Source of the DNA: Tetradesmus obliquus
Lineage: Eukaryota; Chlorophyta; Chlorophyceae; Sphaeropleales; Scenedesmaceae
Direction of reading: 5' to 3'
DNA: 64,000 nucleotides
Assembly (NCBI GenBank): GCA_030272155.1
Contig: CP126196.1
Span: 372,001-436,000 of the forward strand
The translations under genes and the position numbers were made by a program. Under the pieces are notes generated by a model. It was not told the DNA's origin. It saw nothing but the letters and a program-made list of their open reading frames with translations, and did no database searches. Below are positions 29,920 through 41,983 of this stretch, one piece after another; positions within the stretch are counted from its first letter, which is position 1; each line of letters starts with the position of its first letter.

Positions 29920-31785
29920 TCATGCCTTGGAGCCCTCCAGCTTTCCTGTGTCTGCCTGCTGGGCCATGTCTGGGGCAGCCGTGCCGCCGCGCTCATCCAC
30001 GCCGCCCTGCACCACACCCAGGCCTGCGCCCTTCACGGTGCCCACGTCACCACCCAGCTTGGACAGGCGCTCCTTGTCGCCTGCGGGTGCAGCACATAAA
30101 AGGAAAGTGGGAGAATGCATGCCGTGACAGCGTCAGATGAGAATGCATGCCGTGACAGCGTCAGATGAGAATGCATGCCGTGACAGCGTCAGATGAGAAT
30201 GCATGCCGTGACAGCGTCAGATGAGGTCATCAGGTGTGCATCTTACGCTGCCGCCCAGATTGGCAGGCGCACCTTGCCACCTGTGGGGGCAGCGAGTGAG
30301 GTGGGAGACATGCCAAGGTGGTGAGGCGGATGCCATGGCAGTGCCCGAAGAAGTCGGGAGATGCGAGGCATGACAGCATCAACAAAAAATGTTGAATACA
30401 TGACAGCACCAACATCAAGTGTGCAGTACTGCGGGTCTCGCCACCATGGCTGTGCTGGCCACCCAAACCAAGTATGGCGCAACCCCATCCCTCCCAACCC
30501 CAACTCCTGTCCCCACAACACCTCGTGCAGGCGACGCACCTGGCCTGTCCCCACAACACCTCGTGCAGGCGACGCACCTGGCCTGTCCTGCATGTCCCGC
30601 ATGTCCCGCATGTCCTGCATGTCCTGCATGTCCTGCATGTCCTGCATGTCCTGCATGTCCTGCAGGCGACGCACCTGGCATGTCCTGCATGCTGCCCTGC
30701 CCGGGTGGGATGTCAGCGGCAGGCTCGGCCAGGCCGCCACCCTGCAGCATAACACAGACACATAGCGCGGCAGCACAGCAGGCAGGCAAGCAGGTAGGCA
30801 GAGCCTTTCTTGATAGCAGGATTCTAATGACCGCATGAAGGTGAGGTACATGCTCTGGATAATGCAATGCCTGGCATGCTGCAGAGTAGCGAGGTAGCGT
30901 AGTGTGCTGCTACAGCTTGCCTTGGACGCACACCAGCACAAAAGCAGCTCAGGTTGTGCTCCAACAGAAGCGCCAGGCTTCAACAGTGTTGCATGTACAC
31001 CTGTGTGCAGCACAGCTGTTGGCTGCAGGCTGCAGCCATGTCTCACCATGGGGTTGAGGATGTTGGCTCCTGCTGCTGAGGTGTCAATGGCAGACACATC
31101 CTGCGGCTCGTCGTTGCGGCCGCCCACTGCCTCCTGCAGGGTGGCAGGGCAAGCAAGGCAGCGCAGTGGGCAGCAACGCTTCAGTTGAGGCGATCATGCA
31201 TGCATTGTTTGCCTGATCAGGCTACTGAAGTAGGCTAGATTGGTGGGGGGGGCAGCAACACTGCTGGTTCTTCTGCTTTCAGCAGATGGTTCGCTGCTGA
31301 AAGCAGAAGAACAGCAGTGGGCAATGCATAAGCAAGGCTGGTGCAAATTCTCGCTGAAAGTTGCAGCAATCTACTCTTGTCAAAATTTGATGATGAAGTA
31401 GCGACTGATAGCGACGTCAGCAGCTGCTGCAAGGCGCTAGCGGTTGCATCCAATGATGTATGATCTGCTGATCTGGTGGCACATCCTGTCCTGCATTGTG
31501 CAGGACGTGGCGTGTCAACAGAAAAGAGGACCATGAGTGTGTTCATCACAAGCTAGCAGCAAGTAGCAATGACGTTGGGGGCCAACTACTGGCCTTGATC
31601 TCGCTGCTGTGCAGCTGTGCGTTGCAGCAGGTGTGGAAACTTGTCATGCGCCAGATCAGATGCTAGCCGCACTTCGACGTCACCATCGTGATACTGAAAC
31701 TATGCCATACTAGTACATGCTTTCTTTGATGCTGCCGCAGCGCTCAGCTCACCTTCTGCTCCTTCGCCTGCATTGGCTCGGACAT
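29920..31785 (-). CDS. Small hydrophilic acidic protein, function unknown
   Basis: Four minus-strand exons joined in phase: 31785-31753, 31133-31047, 30741-30675, 30080-29920, giving 115 residues. It starts MSEPMQAKEQKEAVGGRNDE, contains DTSAAGANILNPM and ends QADTGKLEGSKA. It is rich in Gly, Ala, Asp, Glu and Lys and lacks hydrophobic segments, Cys and Trp, so it should be largely disordered. The composition recalls hydrophilins or LEA-like stress proteins, but no family motif supports that. Exon 3 ends in a donor (CCAG|GTGCGT) that recurs twice in the intron behind it, so alternative donors are possible. Intron 3 also contains a 28-bp repeat and a decoy copy of the last exon. Confidence 0.6.
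30111..30222 (+). repeat. Four 28-bp tandem units
   Basis: Units beginning GAGAATGCATGCCGTGACAG start at 30111, 30139, 30167 and 30195 with no visible differences. They lie in intron 3 of the small hydrophilic protein, just upstream of its last exon in transcript order. Confidence 0.95.
30244..30290 (-). repeat. Decoy copy of the start of the last exon (small hydrophilic gene)
   Basis: On the minus strand this reads GGKVRLPIWA after a CCCACAG acceptor, against GDKERLSKLG after CCCGCAG for the true exon at 30080. The copy has diverged and meets a stop after about 12 codons. Confidence 0.7.
30526..30680 (-). repeat. 9-bp tandem array and repeated donor sites
   Basis: Eight or so units of the 9-mer CATGTCCTG/CATGTCCCG (30588-30662) sit beside three copies of TGCAGGCGACGCACCTGG at about 30526, 30567 and 30661. 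On the sense strand each of these is the exon 3 end plus its donor. Confidence 0.88.
31267..31312. other. Perfect 19-bp inverted repeat with 8-base loop
   Basis: The left arm GTTCTTCTGCTTTCAGCAG (31267-31285) pairs perfectly with 31294-31312 around ATGGTTCG. It lies in intron 1 of the small hydrophilic protein gene. It could form a short hairpin in RNA or a cruciform; it is shorter than most algal miRNA precursors. Confidence 0.9.
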
Positions 31786-32117
31786 GGCGAAACTGCTGAA
31801 GTTGATCTGAAAATGCAACGAACAGAAAGTAGATCGCGTGTATATCAGAAGTTTACGTGGAAGTTTACACAGTTAGCGAATTTGAAGCCCTCATGCAGGG
31901 GCAGGAGAGGCTTCACACAAACCTAGTCAGCGCTGTGACACACACCCAGTCACACTGCATTGCGTCGTCAGCAATGCACAAACCGCTGTAGCGGATGGAT
32001 ACAGGCGTTGAGTCGCCGATAAGCTCTTGTTTGAGGTCAAAAAAACGTTCCTGACATCGTAGCCTTGTCTGCCAACGTTTCCACAACTAGGGCTTCGAAC
32101 AGCATTTGGCACTCACG
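31786..32117. promoter_or_regulatory. Bidirectional promoter region between two divergent genes
   Basis: 332 bases separate the start codons of the small hydrophilic protein (-) and the Ser-rich protein (+). A TTTTCAG acceptor-like site just upstream of the minus-strand ATG (near 31809) hints at a 5' UTR intron on that side. Confidence 0.45.
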
Positions 32118-32580
32118 ATGTTCCTGGGCCCGCTGCTGCTGTGCAGCAGATTGCAAAGGAAGCTCAGCAACCCGCAATCAAGCTGCAAAGCTCGATCAGG
32201 ACCCACATCTCCCACAACAGCAGCCAACTTGACCACCTACAACTGTGCTAGCAGCAGTGCCACTGACACCAGTTCCTGCACGAGCAGCGCTGCCCCATGC
32301 GTGCTCAGCAGGAACAGTAGCTATGGCTGGCTGGCTGTTCGTGTTATGCCCTTGAGCGATCAACACCTCCAACAGCAGCAGCAGCTGGCAGCCAGCTCTC
32401 TAGCACATGCCGCCCACAGCATACAGGCACGGCTAGATGCAGCAGCACGCCCAGGGCCAGGCGGCAGCAGCAGCCAGCAGCAGCAGCCTGAGGCGCTGCT
32501 GCAAGCATCAGCAGCAGCGCTTCAACCTGCAACAGATGCAGCTGAGGGCTTTGCGGCACTACTGGAAGCAAACAACAACC

Positions 32581-32620
<40 letters not shown>

Positions 32621-33458
32621 CAGTAGCAGTAGCAGCAGCAGTGGTGGCAGCTCAGCATGGTTCATCATGGCCAGCAGCAGTACTTCAGCATGGGGCTCTC
32701 CCCCATCGACACCAGCAGACGTTGGCGCAACTGTTCCAGCTGCTGAAACTGTCGCTGCTGCTGCTGCTGGCCCCGGCCCTGGCACACACAGCACGCAAGG
32801 AGGTGCAACCTCTGCAGCGTTTGCAGCTGGTACAGCAAGCAATGCTGATGCTGCAGACCTGCCGCTGCAGCCACCGGCTCTGCCAGTGTCTCTTATGCAG
32901 TCCAGTCTGGACAAGCTGGGGTACAGCAGCAGTAGCAGAAGCAGAAGCAGCAGCAGCAGCAGCAGCAGAAGCAGCGCAGGACACTCTGCAACTCCAGCAG
33001 AGAGCCTCAGCATGGCCAGCATCAGCAGCATCAGCAGCAGAAGCAGCAGCAGCGCAGACCACGTGCCCGCTGCAGCTGCGTCAGACGAGCCAGAGCAGGG
33101 CGGCTCTGCGGTGCCGCATTCACCAGAGGATGATGAAGGAGGAGATGATGGTGATTTTGGCGGTGCCAGATTGCCTCATGCTGGCAGCTGGTGGGGTAAC
33201 AGCAGCAGCAGTATCGCCAGCAGCAGTGCCTCATTATTGGCTGTCAGTGATGCTGCCATAAGCTTGGCGCATGGAGCTGCCACTGGCAGTGCTGGCATGA
33301 ATGACGGTGTGCCGCTGGCAGACAGGGCTGCGGCGGCTGCTGGGCTTGCTGCTGATGACAGCGGTGCAGCTGTTAGAGAGCTTCAGCAGCTTGAAGGTCA
33401 GGCTGAGGCAGGTGGTGACGTTAGCAGCGAGTCTGAGTGGTCGGTGGTGAGCGGCTAA
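32118..33458 (+). CDS. Ser-rich low-complexity protein with C-terminal AIM-like motif
   Basis: A single open frame of 446 residues from ATG 32118 (MFLGPLLLCSRLQRKLSNPQ). It is dominated by Ser runs encoded by AGC repeats, Ala, Gly and acidic residues, with two more ordered stretches (SLAHAAHSIQARLDAAARPG and VRELQQLEGQAEAGG). The N-terminus is hydrophobic then basic and could be a targeting sequence or signal anchor. The C-terminus reads SSESEWSVVSG, with EWSVV fitting the acidic-x-Trp-x-x-Val core of an ATG8-interacting motif. No known domain was recognised. Because triplet repeats open long frames by chance here, coding status rests mainly on length, the acidic non-repeat segments and the divergent-promoter context. 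Confidence 0.45.
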
Positions 33459-34321
33459 TCAAGATGCATCCTGCTGTGTTGGACACTTCAGCGTGCCGTG
33501 AGGGTTCGTGCATTGATGAGCGGCGCCTCATTACATTGCATCACCTCAAACCGCGCATTTGCGCTGCCGCCAGCGCTGTGGCACCAATCCACGTTGAGTG
33601 AGCTGCTCATGTGCCAGCAACAGTTGGAGAGTGTTACATGCATCGCCCACGCCTGAAGGCACAAGCTTGCTTTCCTGTGGGACCTCCTTTGCATACATGC
33701 AGTGCTGTAACCGGGCGCATGTTGCTTGTGGTGGCGGCACTGCGCAGCCGATTTGCACATGCTTTTTTATCATCGTGATGCTGTTCACGACGCAGCTTCA
33801 GCAGCATAGCGAACGCGGTGCCCTCGCAGCATCACGGACCGACAGCTGGGGCACCTGCCAATGGCACACGCATCACGACAATGCCAATGATGCCATCAAG
33901 CTCGCATGCACGCACCAGGACCTGTGTACTCGTCTCTTCGACACAAGCATGCGCAGTTCAACGAGTGGAGTAGTGGCTTGGCCGCAGTACGAACAAAGAC
34001 TTGTACAGACTCTCCTTACACTTGTCATTACACTGCCGCAACAGACCAGAATGCCACAGCAGCAGCAGAGACCTACCCTGATATTGCGCTGCAAGTAGAC
34101 TTTTTAATTTCAACAGACTTGAGGTACGGACATGTATACATGCACCGAGCAGCTGTTGCTCTCATAACTACAGCTGCCGCAGTGCAGTGCATGGCCCAGA
34201 AGTATGCAGCGGCCGTCGCAGGAAGATACTGATCAAACAACCAGCAGTGCGAAGCTAGACCACCCCAGCAAGCTTGAAACACGACCACGCCTGAAGCAGG
34301 CACGGCACGTTCACAACACGC
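33459..34321. other. Convergent intergenic region, nothing recognised
   Basis: It lies between the stop of the Ser-rich protein and the stop of the OPR/RAP pseudogene. No exon, repeat or RNA gene is supported. Confidence 0.45.
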
Positions 34322-36858
34322 CTACACCACCCCAGCCTCTGCAAACAGCCGCATCCGGTGCTGCTGCTCGCGCTGCTCATCGCCCTGCACCTTGCGCCAA
34401 TTACGGCTCGCCACAACAATAACCAGGTAGCCGCGCACTGCCAGGGCCCTGTCCCTGTACTGGACTGGGCCGATCGGCTGAAAATCCGGCCGCCTGAGAT
34501 GGCCTGCGCTGTCCGCTTGTATCGCCAGCATCACACCATCAGCTGTTGTGCCAGCAATGTCCGGCACGAGGTGACCGACCAGGCAACCCTGCTTGGGCAC
34601 CACCCGGCTGTACTGCACAGCCGACGTACCCTGCCCTTGCGGCAGTTGCTGCCAGACAATCGGCAGCTGCTGCACTGCTGCCAGCGCTGAGCGCCAGAAT
34701 TTGGAGCTGGGTTGCTTGACAACCGTCTGCACGCTCGACAAGGAGGCTTCCATGCATTGCTGCAGCTGCTGCTCTGTGAGGCTGCCCTGCAGTCCCTGGC
34801 TTCCTGCCAGCTGGAAGTCCAGCAGCCACGTGTGCACCTGCCACAGTTGCTGAAGCTCCGTCGCTCCCATGCTGCCCCACTTGCTGCTGCACGCCTTTGC
34901 CAGCTGCAGCACCTGCTGAGCATGCTGCTGCAGGTCCAGCACTGCCACAGCCCAGCACACCACAGCCAAGTCGGGTGTGGCGCAGCCACTGGAGGCATCC
35001 AGCTGCCGTGCCACCTCTGCCAGCAGTGCCCCCATGAGCTGCGTATCCCTGTCGCCCAGTCGGCCACAAGCCCACGCAATGTTGGTGAGAGCTTCAGGGC
35101 TTGCTGTATGCAACGCGCGGGGCAGCCAAGGAGCAGCTAACAACTGCTCTGGGAAGTACAACTGCTTGGCGCATGCCCACAACAAATGGTCCCAATGGAG
35201 GAGGCTGCCCTGCTGCCAATTGCCAGCAGCTGCTTGCAGCAGCTGTTGCTGCTTGTCTGCAGCTGCATCCAGCAACTGCTGCAGCTGATGGGGTGGCACC
35301 TGCTGCCCCATGCTGGCGACTGCCCACACTGCTTTGCCAATGTGTTTCACAGGAGCAGCATCGCAGCCGGGCCATTGCCTGCATCATCTGCCGCACCTGA
35401 TCTGCTGGCACCTGCTGCTTCATCGTAGCCACAGCTACCAGTGCGTCCGCAATGTGGGCTGGCGTGGCTTGCTCCAGCCTATCCACTAGAGCATCGAGCA
35501 GCAGCTGCTGCAGCTGCCCTGCTGGCAGTTGCTGCTCCATATGTGCAACACCAAACAATGCGTCTGCAATGTCGGCTGCCGTAGCCTGCTGCAGAACAGC
35601 AACAAACGAATCAAGCAGCTGCTGCACCGGGTGTGTTTCTAATTTGGCACCACTCAGGCCGGCATCCAGCAGCACCCTGCTGATCTGACATGGCCCAGCT
35701 TGTGGCAGCATGCTGAGAAACGCCGGCACCAGCTGCTGCTGCAGCAATGCCTGGTGCTGCTGCTTGGTCGCCGCTGGCGCGGTGCTTCCCAGCGCTGACA
35801 CAAAGCGCGCCACAGCCCACATTGCATTGACAACATCTCTCACTGTAACACCATCCTGGTGCAGCACCATTGCATGCACCAGCTGCCGCACCTGATCTGC
35901 TGGCACCTGCTGCTTCATCTTAGCCACAGCTACCAGTGCGTCCGCTATGTTTGCTGGCGTGCTTTGCTCCACCCTATCCACTAGAGTATCTACAAGCTGC
36001 TGCAGCCGCCCTGCTGGCACTTGGAGCTTCATAGCTGCCATGCCTGACAGTGCATGTGCAATGTCTGCTGGCGTAGCCTGCTCCAGTCGCCCAACCAATG
36101 CCTCCAGCAGCTGCTGCACCTCATTCGCTTGCAGTGTGGCACCACTCAGCCCTGCACCAAGCAGCACCCTGCCTATGTCACGCGGCGCAGCAGCTGACAG
36201 TATGCTGAGAAACGCCGGCACCAGTTGCTGCTGCAGCACTTCCTGGTGCTGCTGCTTTATGGCTGCCGGTGCCAAACCAAGCGCTGACACCACACGCGCA
36301 ATGTCTTGTGGGGTGTGGTCGGATGCAAGCTGTAGCACTTGCTGCACGCAAGCTGTGTATGGCTGCAGCTGCTGGCATCGCAGCATTGACAGCCGCTTGA
36401 TTGCAGCTGACAGCTGCTGCACGTCCATGCTGCTCAGGTGCTGCTCTATCAGCGGCAGCAGCTGCTGCTCTGTGCTGCAGTTGCTGAGCTGGTCGGCCAG
36501 ATCCTGCAGGGCAGTGTAGCAGTGTGTTAATGGATGACAGCTTACATGTACAGGTCCACTGCTTACGTCTACAATCGAGCTCTCTGTTAACAGCAAGCGG
36601 GACAACACTGGGTCACACTGGCAGCCAACCTCAGAGCAAGGTGATGTTGTCTAGCCAGTGCTGATGTGGCAACTGCCAAGCAGAATTATATCTCCTGCAA
36701 GAGGCGCCTGGTGCAGCGTTGCAAGCATATGTTCAAGTGTGGGGCAGCTGCTGCTGACACCCTGCTTATGACGCCACAAGCCAGCTATATGCTCCTGGGG
36801 CCAGCCTTACCCCTGCAATTTTCACCTGGCCCTTGTGACTGGTGGTGCCACCAACACC

Positions 36859-36907
<49 letters not shown>

Positions 36908-37269
36908 TTGTTGTCCGCGGCACTGCCGTGGCATACACTGCTGCTGCTGTGACTGCTGCACTCATTCCTGCCGACAGCATCAACGCTGCTGCTGCTGCTG
37001 CCATACTGGCCAGTGCTGCTTACAAGTCTGGCAGCAGCAGCAGCCGCAGCAGCAGCAGCGGCAGGCTGTCCAGTGTGCAGGCCACTACGCTGCATGGTCA
37101 GCCAGGCACCGGCTAGGCTGCCACAGCCGCTGCCTGGCGCTGCCGCATGGCACGCATGCTGCATGGTCTAAAGACTAAACCTGCCAGCTGTACTAGCTGG
37201 CCGCTGCAGTGTCGCAGTGGCAGCAACATGGTTTGACGCTGTCAGGCTACTGGTTGTGCTGCTGCTGGA

Positions 37270-37301
<32 letters not shown>

Positions 37302-37389
37302 AGCAGGCAAGCTGCATCAGCTGGCTTGCTGCCTTGCCATGCTGCAGCAGCTGGTGCAGCACCCTAGTTGGAAATACAGGTGGTAACAT
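34322..37389 (-). pseudogene. OPR/RAP-domain protein, frameshifted and decaying tandem copy
   Basis: Tentative exons: 37389-37181 (MLPPVFPTRVLHQLLQHGKA, organelle-targeting-like), 37117-36826 (Ser-rich, ends SHKGQ), then 36503-34322. The 5' intron has a weak GTTTAG donor. The long exon carries OPR-like helical repeats of about 38 residues (PADIAHALSGMAAMK, PANIADALVAVAKMKQQVPA). At about 35360-35375 the reading frame shifts by one base: QVRQMMQAMA continues only in the next frame as CDAAPVKHIGKAVWAVASMG. No splice sites explain this, so it is a frameshift or a sequence error. The end is a RAP domain, but its conserved acidic residue is lost (AIQADSAGHL where the paralogue has AVEADGPTHF) and the VPYHEW block reads VVASRNW. 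Two independent kinds of damage argue for a real pseudogene. The intact paralogue lies about 2 kb upstream in transcript direction. Confidence 0.82.
36861..36903 (+). repeat. (CTG)n tract encoding poly-Ser on the minus strand
   Basis: About fourteen CTG units, read as AGC (Ser) in the second exon of the OPR/RAP pseudogene. Confidence 0.9.
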
Positions 37390-39284
37390 AGCAAAGCCTG
37401 TTATGTTGCTGATGTCTGCTGCTTGCTGTTGGTGGTGTGCATATCATCAAGAGGCCGATGGAGGAGCCTGCGTGCTGGGCATCCTAGCAAAAAGCTTTAT
37501 TAAAGCAGCGCGGTGGAGGGATTTGCATATGTTACATGGTTCAAGAAGGTGGTGAAGGCCGCATCTGTACTGTAAATCAGCCACAGCAAAGCATACCACC
37601 GTGAAGCACATATATATCAAGAGCAGTAGCAGCCACTGCAGCAGTTGTGTTATGGTGCAGACCTGATAGGCCTCGTCGAGCTGGTTGCTTGAATGTACAT
37701 CAGGTCCAGATCCCGTACGAAAGCAGCCTGATACAGACAGATCGTGCTCACAGCCAGATGCAACCAGGCCAAGCTGCTGGTTCTGAGCATACACTGCAAC
37801 TACGCGCAACGCTGCATACAGAGTTTTAAAGCGGAGCTTTCGGCACTCCTAGGATATTTGATTGCCACGTGGAACGGAATTTTGACGGTGAGTGGTGAGT
37901 AAAAACCCCAACAGAGCTGGCCAACTGCCCTACCCGGAGACGCTGCAGCACTTTGCTCGCTACAAACAGTCCATAACTTTTGTTTCGTTTGACGAAAGCG
38001 TGCAGTACAGTGAGCACTGCGCTGCATCACCAATTTCGTGAGCCCTCCTGCAAGCTGTACAGATGCTGCTCACTTTGCCAAAGCTGGACACGATGTCAAG
38101 CAGCAGATACTGTAAGTCACTCCCTGTAACATCATTAGTATGAATTTTTGGGCTTTTTCTGGCAACCCGTGCTACAAAGAGTGCTGAATAGAGTTGACTG
38201 GCTTGGTCACCAAAGACGAAGACTTGTTGCCACCATGGTGCACTTACTGCGTGGTGTCACTGTGACAATGGGTGACAAATCCTGAAACGTTGAGTACAGA
38301 CTTTACAGCCTGTGTGCTGCATGCATCATTCCATGACGGTTTAGTCTGCGTTAAGTATAACGCAGCTGTGCACATGCTGTTGGCCCTTCATCAGCAACCA
38401 ACCCGCATGACTCATGCCATGATTGGAACATGCGTCAATCGCCCACCCATGCGCACGCACCGTGCGTGTGCCTGTGTGACACAGCACGTGCCAGGCTACC
38501 AGACTGCGGTCCATGCGCTGCTGCCACTGCAGCCCCAACTGCTGGTGCGTACTCAGTTGCGCAGGGCTCAATGAAAACTGCCGGTGTACAGATGCCGCTG
38601 CTGCTACTGCACCACGAGACGCCAGCAGGTGTGCCTGCATGCTCTTGCCCAAGCTTGGTTCATCTCAAGAGCCTGGCATGCCTAGCGCGAGCTTGCCCTG
38701 CGGCCGTTTACACGGCCCTCCTGCACCAGACAAATAAGGTTTCGAATATTGAGGTTCAGCACAGCTTACATGCTTGACTGCTGCCAGAGCATTCCATGCC
38801 AATGTTGTGGGTTGAGTACAGCACAGCTGGCAGCAGCATGTTCTGCTGCAACTTGAGCTTGCTCAGAGTTTGCAGCTGCAGTAACCCATGAAGCTCTGCA
38901 CATGAACAAGCATGCAGTGTGGTGCACAAACTCAGCCCAAATAACTGGCACACCTGCATGGCGTCACCAGCAAGGAAGCAACAACGCAGCCCAAATCACC
39001 TGACAACAGCGCTGCGCTGCAAGGGCCTTGCAGGACAACAGCATAGCCAGCAGTGGCTGCAGCATGCCTGTACAACACAGCTTGTGGGTGTGGCTGTAGA
39101 CAGGGTGCTGGACGCAAGCAGTGCTGCAAGCTCCTCCCCAGGAGCTGTGCTGCTGGCATGCAATCTGTGTTGTTGGCATGCAGCTGTGTTGGCAGAGGAT
39201 GTTGCTGAGCTGAGGTTATGTGTGCGGCAGCAGCAGCTGCTGCTGCTGCTGCTGAATGGGAATGGGTAGCAGCGGCTGCCACCG
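37390..39284. other. Intergenic region between the two OPR paralogues
   Basis: It contains the presumed promoter of the pseudogene and the 3' flank of the intact OPR gene. No exon with good splice sites and no repeat longer than a few units was found. Confidence 0.45.
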
Positions 39285-41983
39285 CTACACCAGCCCAGCC
39301 TTTGCAAACAGCCGCATCAGGTACTGCTGGCCCTGCGCGTCACCCTTCAGCTTGGCCCACTCATGATATGGCACACTGACCAGCCTGTAGCCCCGCACTG
39401 CCAGGGCCCTGTTCCTGTACTTCGTTGGACCTTTCAGCCCCCCATCAGGCTGCCTGAAGTGGGTGGGGCCATCTGCCTCTACTGCCACCAGCATACCAGC
39501 TGCTGTCCTGCCAGCAATGTCCAGCAGCAGGGCACCATCAGGGGTCACACCATCCCTGCCCACACTCAGCTGCTCCATCTGCGGCTGCTGTTGCCACGCA
39601 ATGGGCAGCTGCTTCACAGCTGCAAACACTGAGCGCTGGAACTGGGTGTGCTGCTGCTCTGATGTAAGCTGCAGCTGTGCATCCCACGTTTGCCTGCACT
39701 GCTGCAGCTGCTGCTCTGTCAGGCTGCCCTGCAGGCCCTGGCCCCCTGCCAGCTGGAAGTCCAGCAGCCAGGTGTGCACCTGCCACAGCTGCTGAAGATC
39801 CTCTGCTGCCACGCTGCCCCACTTGCTGCTGCAGGCGTGCGCCAGCTGCAGCACCTGCTGAGCATGCTGCTGTAAGTCCAGCACTGCAATAGCCCAGCAC
39901 AAGTTGCACAGAGCTTGGCAGGTGAAGTTGTTGCTGCTGCTGCTGCTGCTGGTGCTACCATCTGCCTCTGCCTGCCGGCGCCCTGTCACTGCCAGCCATG
40001 CCCCCATGAGCTGCTCATCCCTGTGGCCCAGCTCGCCACAAGCCCAGGCTGCATTGGCCAGGCCCTGAGGGGTGTCTGCTAGCAGCAGCCCGCTGGCCAG
40101 CCCAGGTGCTGCCAGCAGCTCCTGTGGCAGCCAACCCATTTTAGCACATGCCAACAGCATGTTAGACACAGCCTGTGGCTTGGACTGCCGCAGCATGCCA
40201 ACAAAGGCAGCCAGCAGCTGCTGCAGCTGCCCTGATGGCACTTGCTGCCCCATGGTGGTCACTGCCCACAGTGTGTTGGACACATCCTGTGGCTTGGCGT
40301 GCTGCAGCATGCCAGCCAAGGCGGACAGCAGCTGCTGCAGCTGCCCTGCTGGCACCTGCCGCTCCATGGTTGCCACTGCCCACAGCGTGTTGGCGACATT
40401 CTGTGGTTTGGCCTCTTGCAGCATGCCAACAAAGGCAGAGAGCAGCTGCTGCAGCTGCTCGGCTGGAACCTGCTGCCCCATTTTTGCCACTGCCCACACA
40501 CTATTTGCAATGGCCTGGGGCGCAGCCTGTTGCCGCACGCACGCAAATGCCTCCAGCAGCCGCTGCACTGCTGCTGGTTCAAGCTGCTGAGCGCTGTCTG
40601 CCATGCCATACAGCACATTGCTGATGTCCTGTGCATTGGCGGCTGACAGCTGCTGCATGAACACTAGCAGCTGCTGCCGGAGTGCTGCCTGCTGCTGCCG
40701 TCTGACAGACGATGGTGCTTTGCACAGTGCGTAGATCATGTTGCTCAGGTCTCTGGGTGTCTGCTGATTGCTGAGCTGTGCATACTGTGCCAGCAGCCCT
40801 GTGTACAGCTGCTGCTGCACACACCTGAGCCTGGCCAGCTGCTTGACTGCTAGCGCCAGGCACAATGCATCTACATTGTCCCGCTGGTCATGCAGCAGCT
40901 CCTGCACCTGCTGCGGTGTGCTGCACATGCCGATGGCCCTTCTTGTGTCAGCTGACTGCAGCGCCTGGGGCAGCAGCACAGCACAGCAAAAGCGGCGCTG
41001 AAAGGCAACCAGCCAGAAAAATGCTGGCCATTGCAGGTGCAAGCTGCAGGCAGTGGCAGCGCTGGCTGCTGTGCTTGCTACACGAGATGCGCAGCGCTGA
41101 AACAAAATTCAAGCTCAAGCAGATTCTGAGCAGGCTGATCCTGAGCATGCTGCCAGCAGCTAGTGGTTGCACCCGCAGCAGCACCATGTTGAGCCACCAC
41201 AGCAAGAGGCAGGCTCACCTTGCCCTTGCCAGGCAGCTCTTTGTGGCTGTTGTGGCCTCCCCTGCTGCTGCTGCTGCTGCTTTCCCTGTTGAAGCCACCC
41301 CTGCTGCTGCTGCTGCTGCTGCTGTCTGTGCGTCTGTAGCTTCCCCGTGTGCTGCCCCAGCCAGCACTGCCAGTAGAGCCATCACTGCTATCGTTGCTGT
41401 CGCTGCTGCTGCCACTGGTGGCACCCCTGCCGCCACCCCTGCTGCTGCTGTGCCTGCTGTCACGGCCTCTGCCCCTGTAGCTGTCTCTGGTGCTGCCTGA
41501 GCCAGCACTGTCAGTAGATTCATTGCTGCTGTCGCTCCTGCTGCCGCTGAAGGCACTGCCGGCCCGGCCCCTGCCCCTGCTGCCACCCCTGCTGCTGCTG
41601 GGCCTGCTGTAATCTGAAGGAGCCCTGTCACCTGCATCGCTGCTGCTGCCCCTGGTGCGCTTGCCTGGCCCAGGCTTGCCGCTGCTGCTGCCTGGCACTT
41701 CTCCCCTGCTGCTGCCCCTACTGCTGCTGCCGCTGCTATTGGAAGACCCATGTCCATCGTTGTGATCCCCACCGGCAGCAGCAGCAGGTGCAAGCAGCTG
41801 CACTGCCTTGCGCTGCAGCAGCCAAGGGAAAGCAGCGCTGCAGAGGCTGTTGCTGCTGCTGCCGCTCCTCTTGTTGCCACATGCTGCTGCCTGTAACCTG
41901 TGGCTGTGCAGATGCAGCACAGCTGTGGGCCTGCTGTGCCTACAAAGCAGCGTTTGCTGTTGTTGGCAACCTAGTGACAGCAT
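39285..41983 (-). CDS. OPR-repeat protein with C-terminal RAP domain, probable organelle RNA factor
   Basis: Two exons, 41983-41219 and 40964-39285, joined in phase 0, encode 814 residues. The N-terminus (MLSLGCQQQQTLLCRHSRPT) is Arg/Ser/His-rich without acids, as in chloroplast or mitochondrial transit peptides. Residues ~60-250 are an RGG/SR-type low-complexity region. OPR repeats of 38 residues follow, at least four clear ones with the core PQ-V-NTLWAV-TM and spacer VPAGQLQQLLSA. The C-terminal ~80 residues are a RAP domain: LVAVEADGPTHFRQP, KYRNRALAVRGYRLVSVPYHEW. OPR/RAP proteins bind organellar mRNA and control its stability, translation or splicing; some RAP domains have a PD-(D/E)xK nuclease-like fold. 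The RNA target cannot be inferred. ATG 41983 is the first in frame upstream of the RGG region. Confidence 0.92.

Noticed and set aside
30243..31127. Minus-strand frame of 294 codons
   Set aside because: It reads through introns and the 9-bp array. Only short parts are exons of the 115-residue protein.
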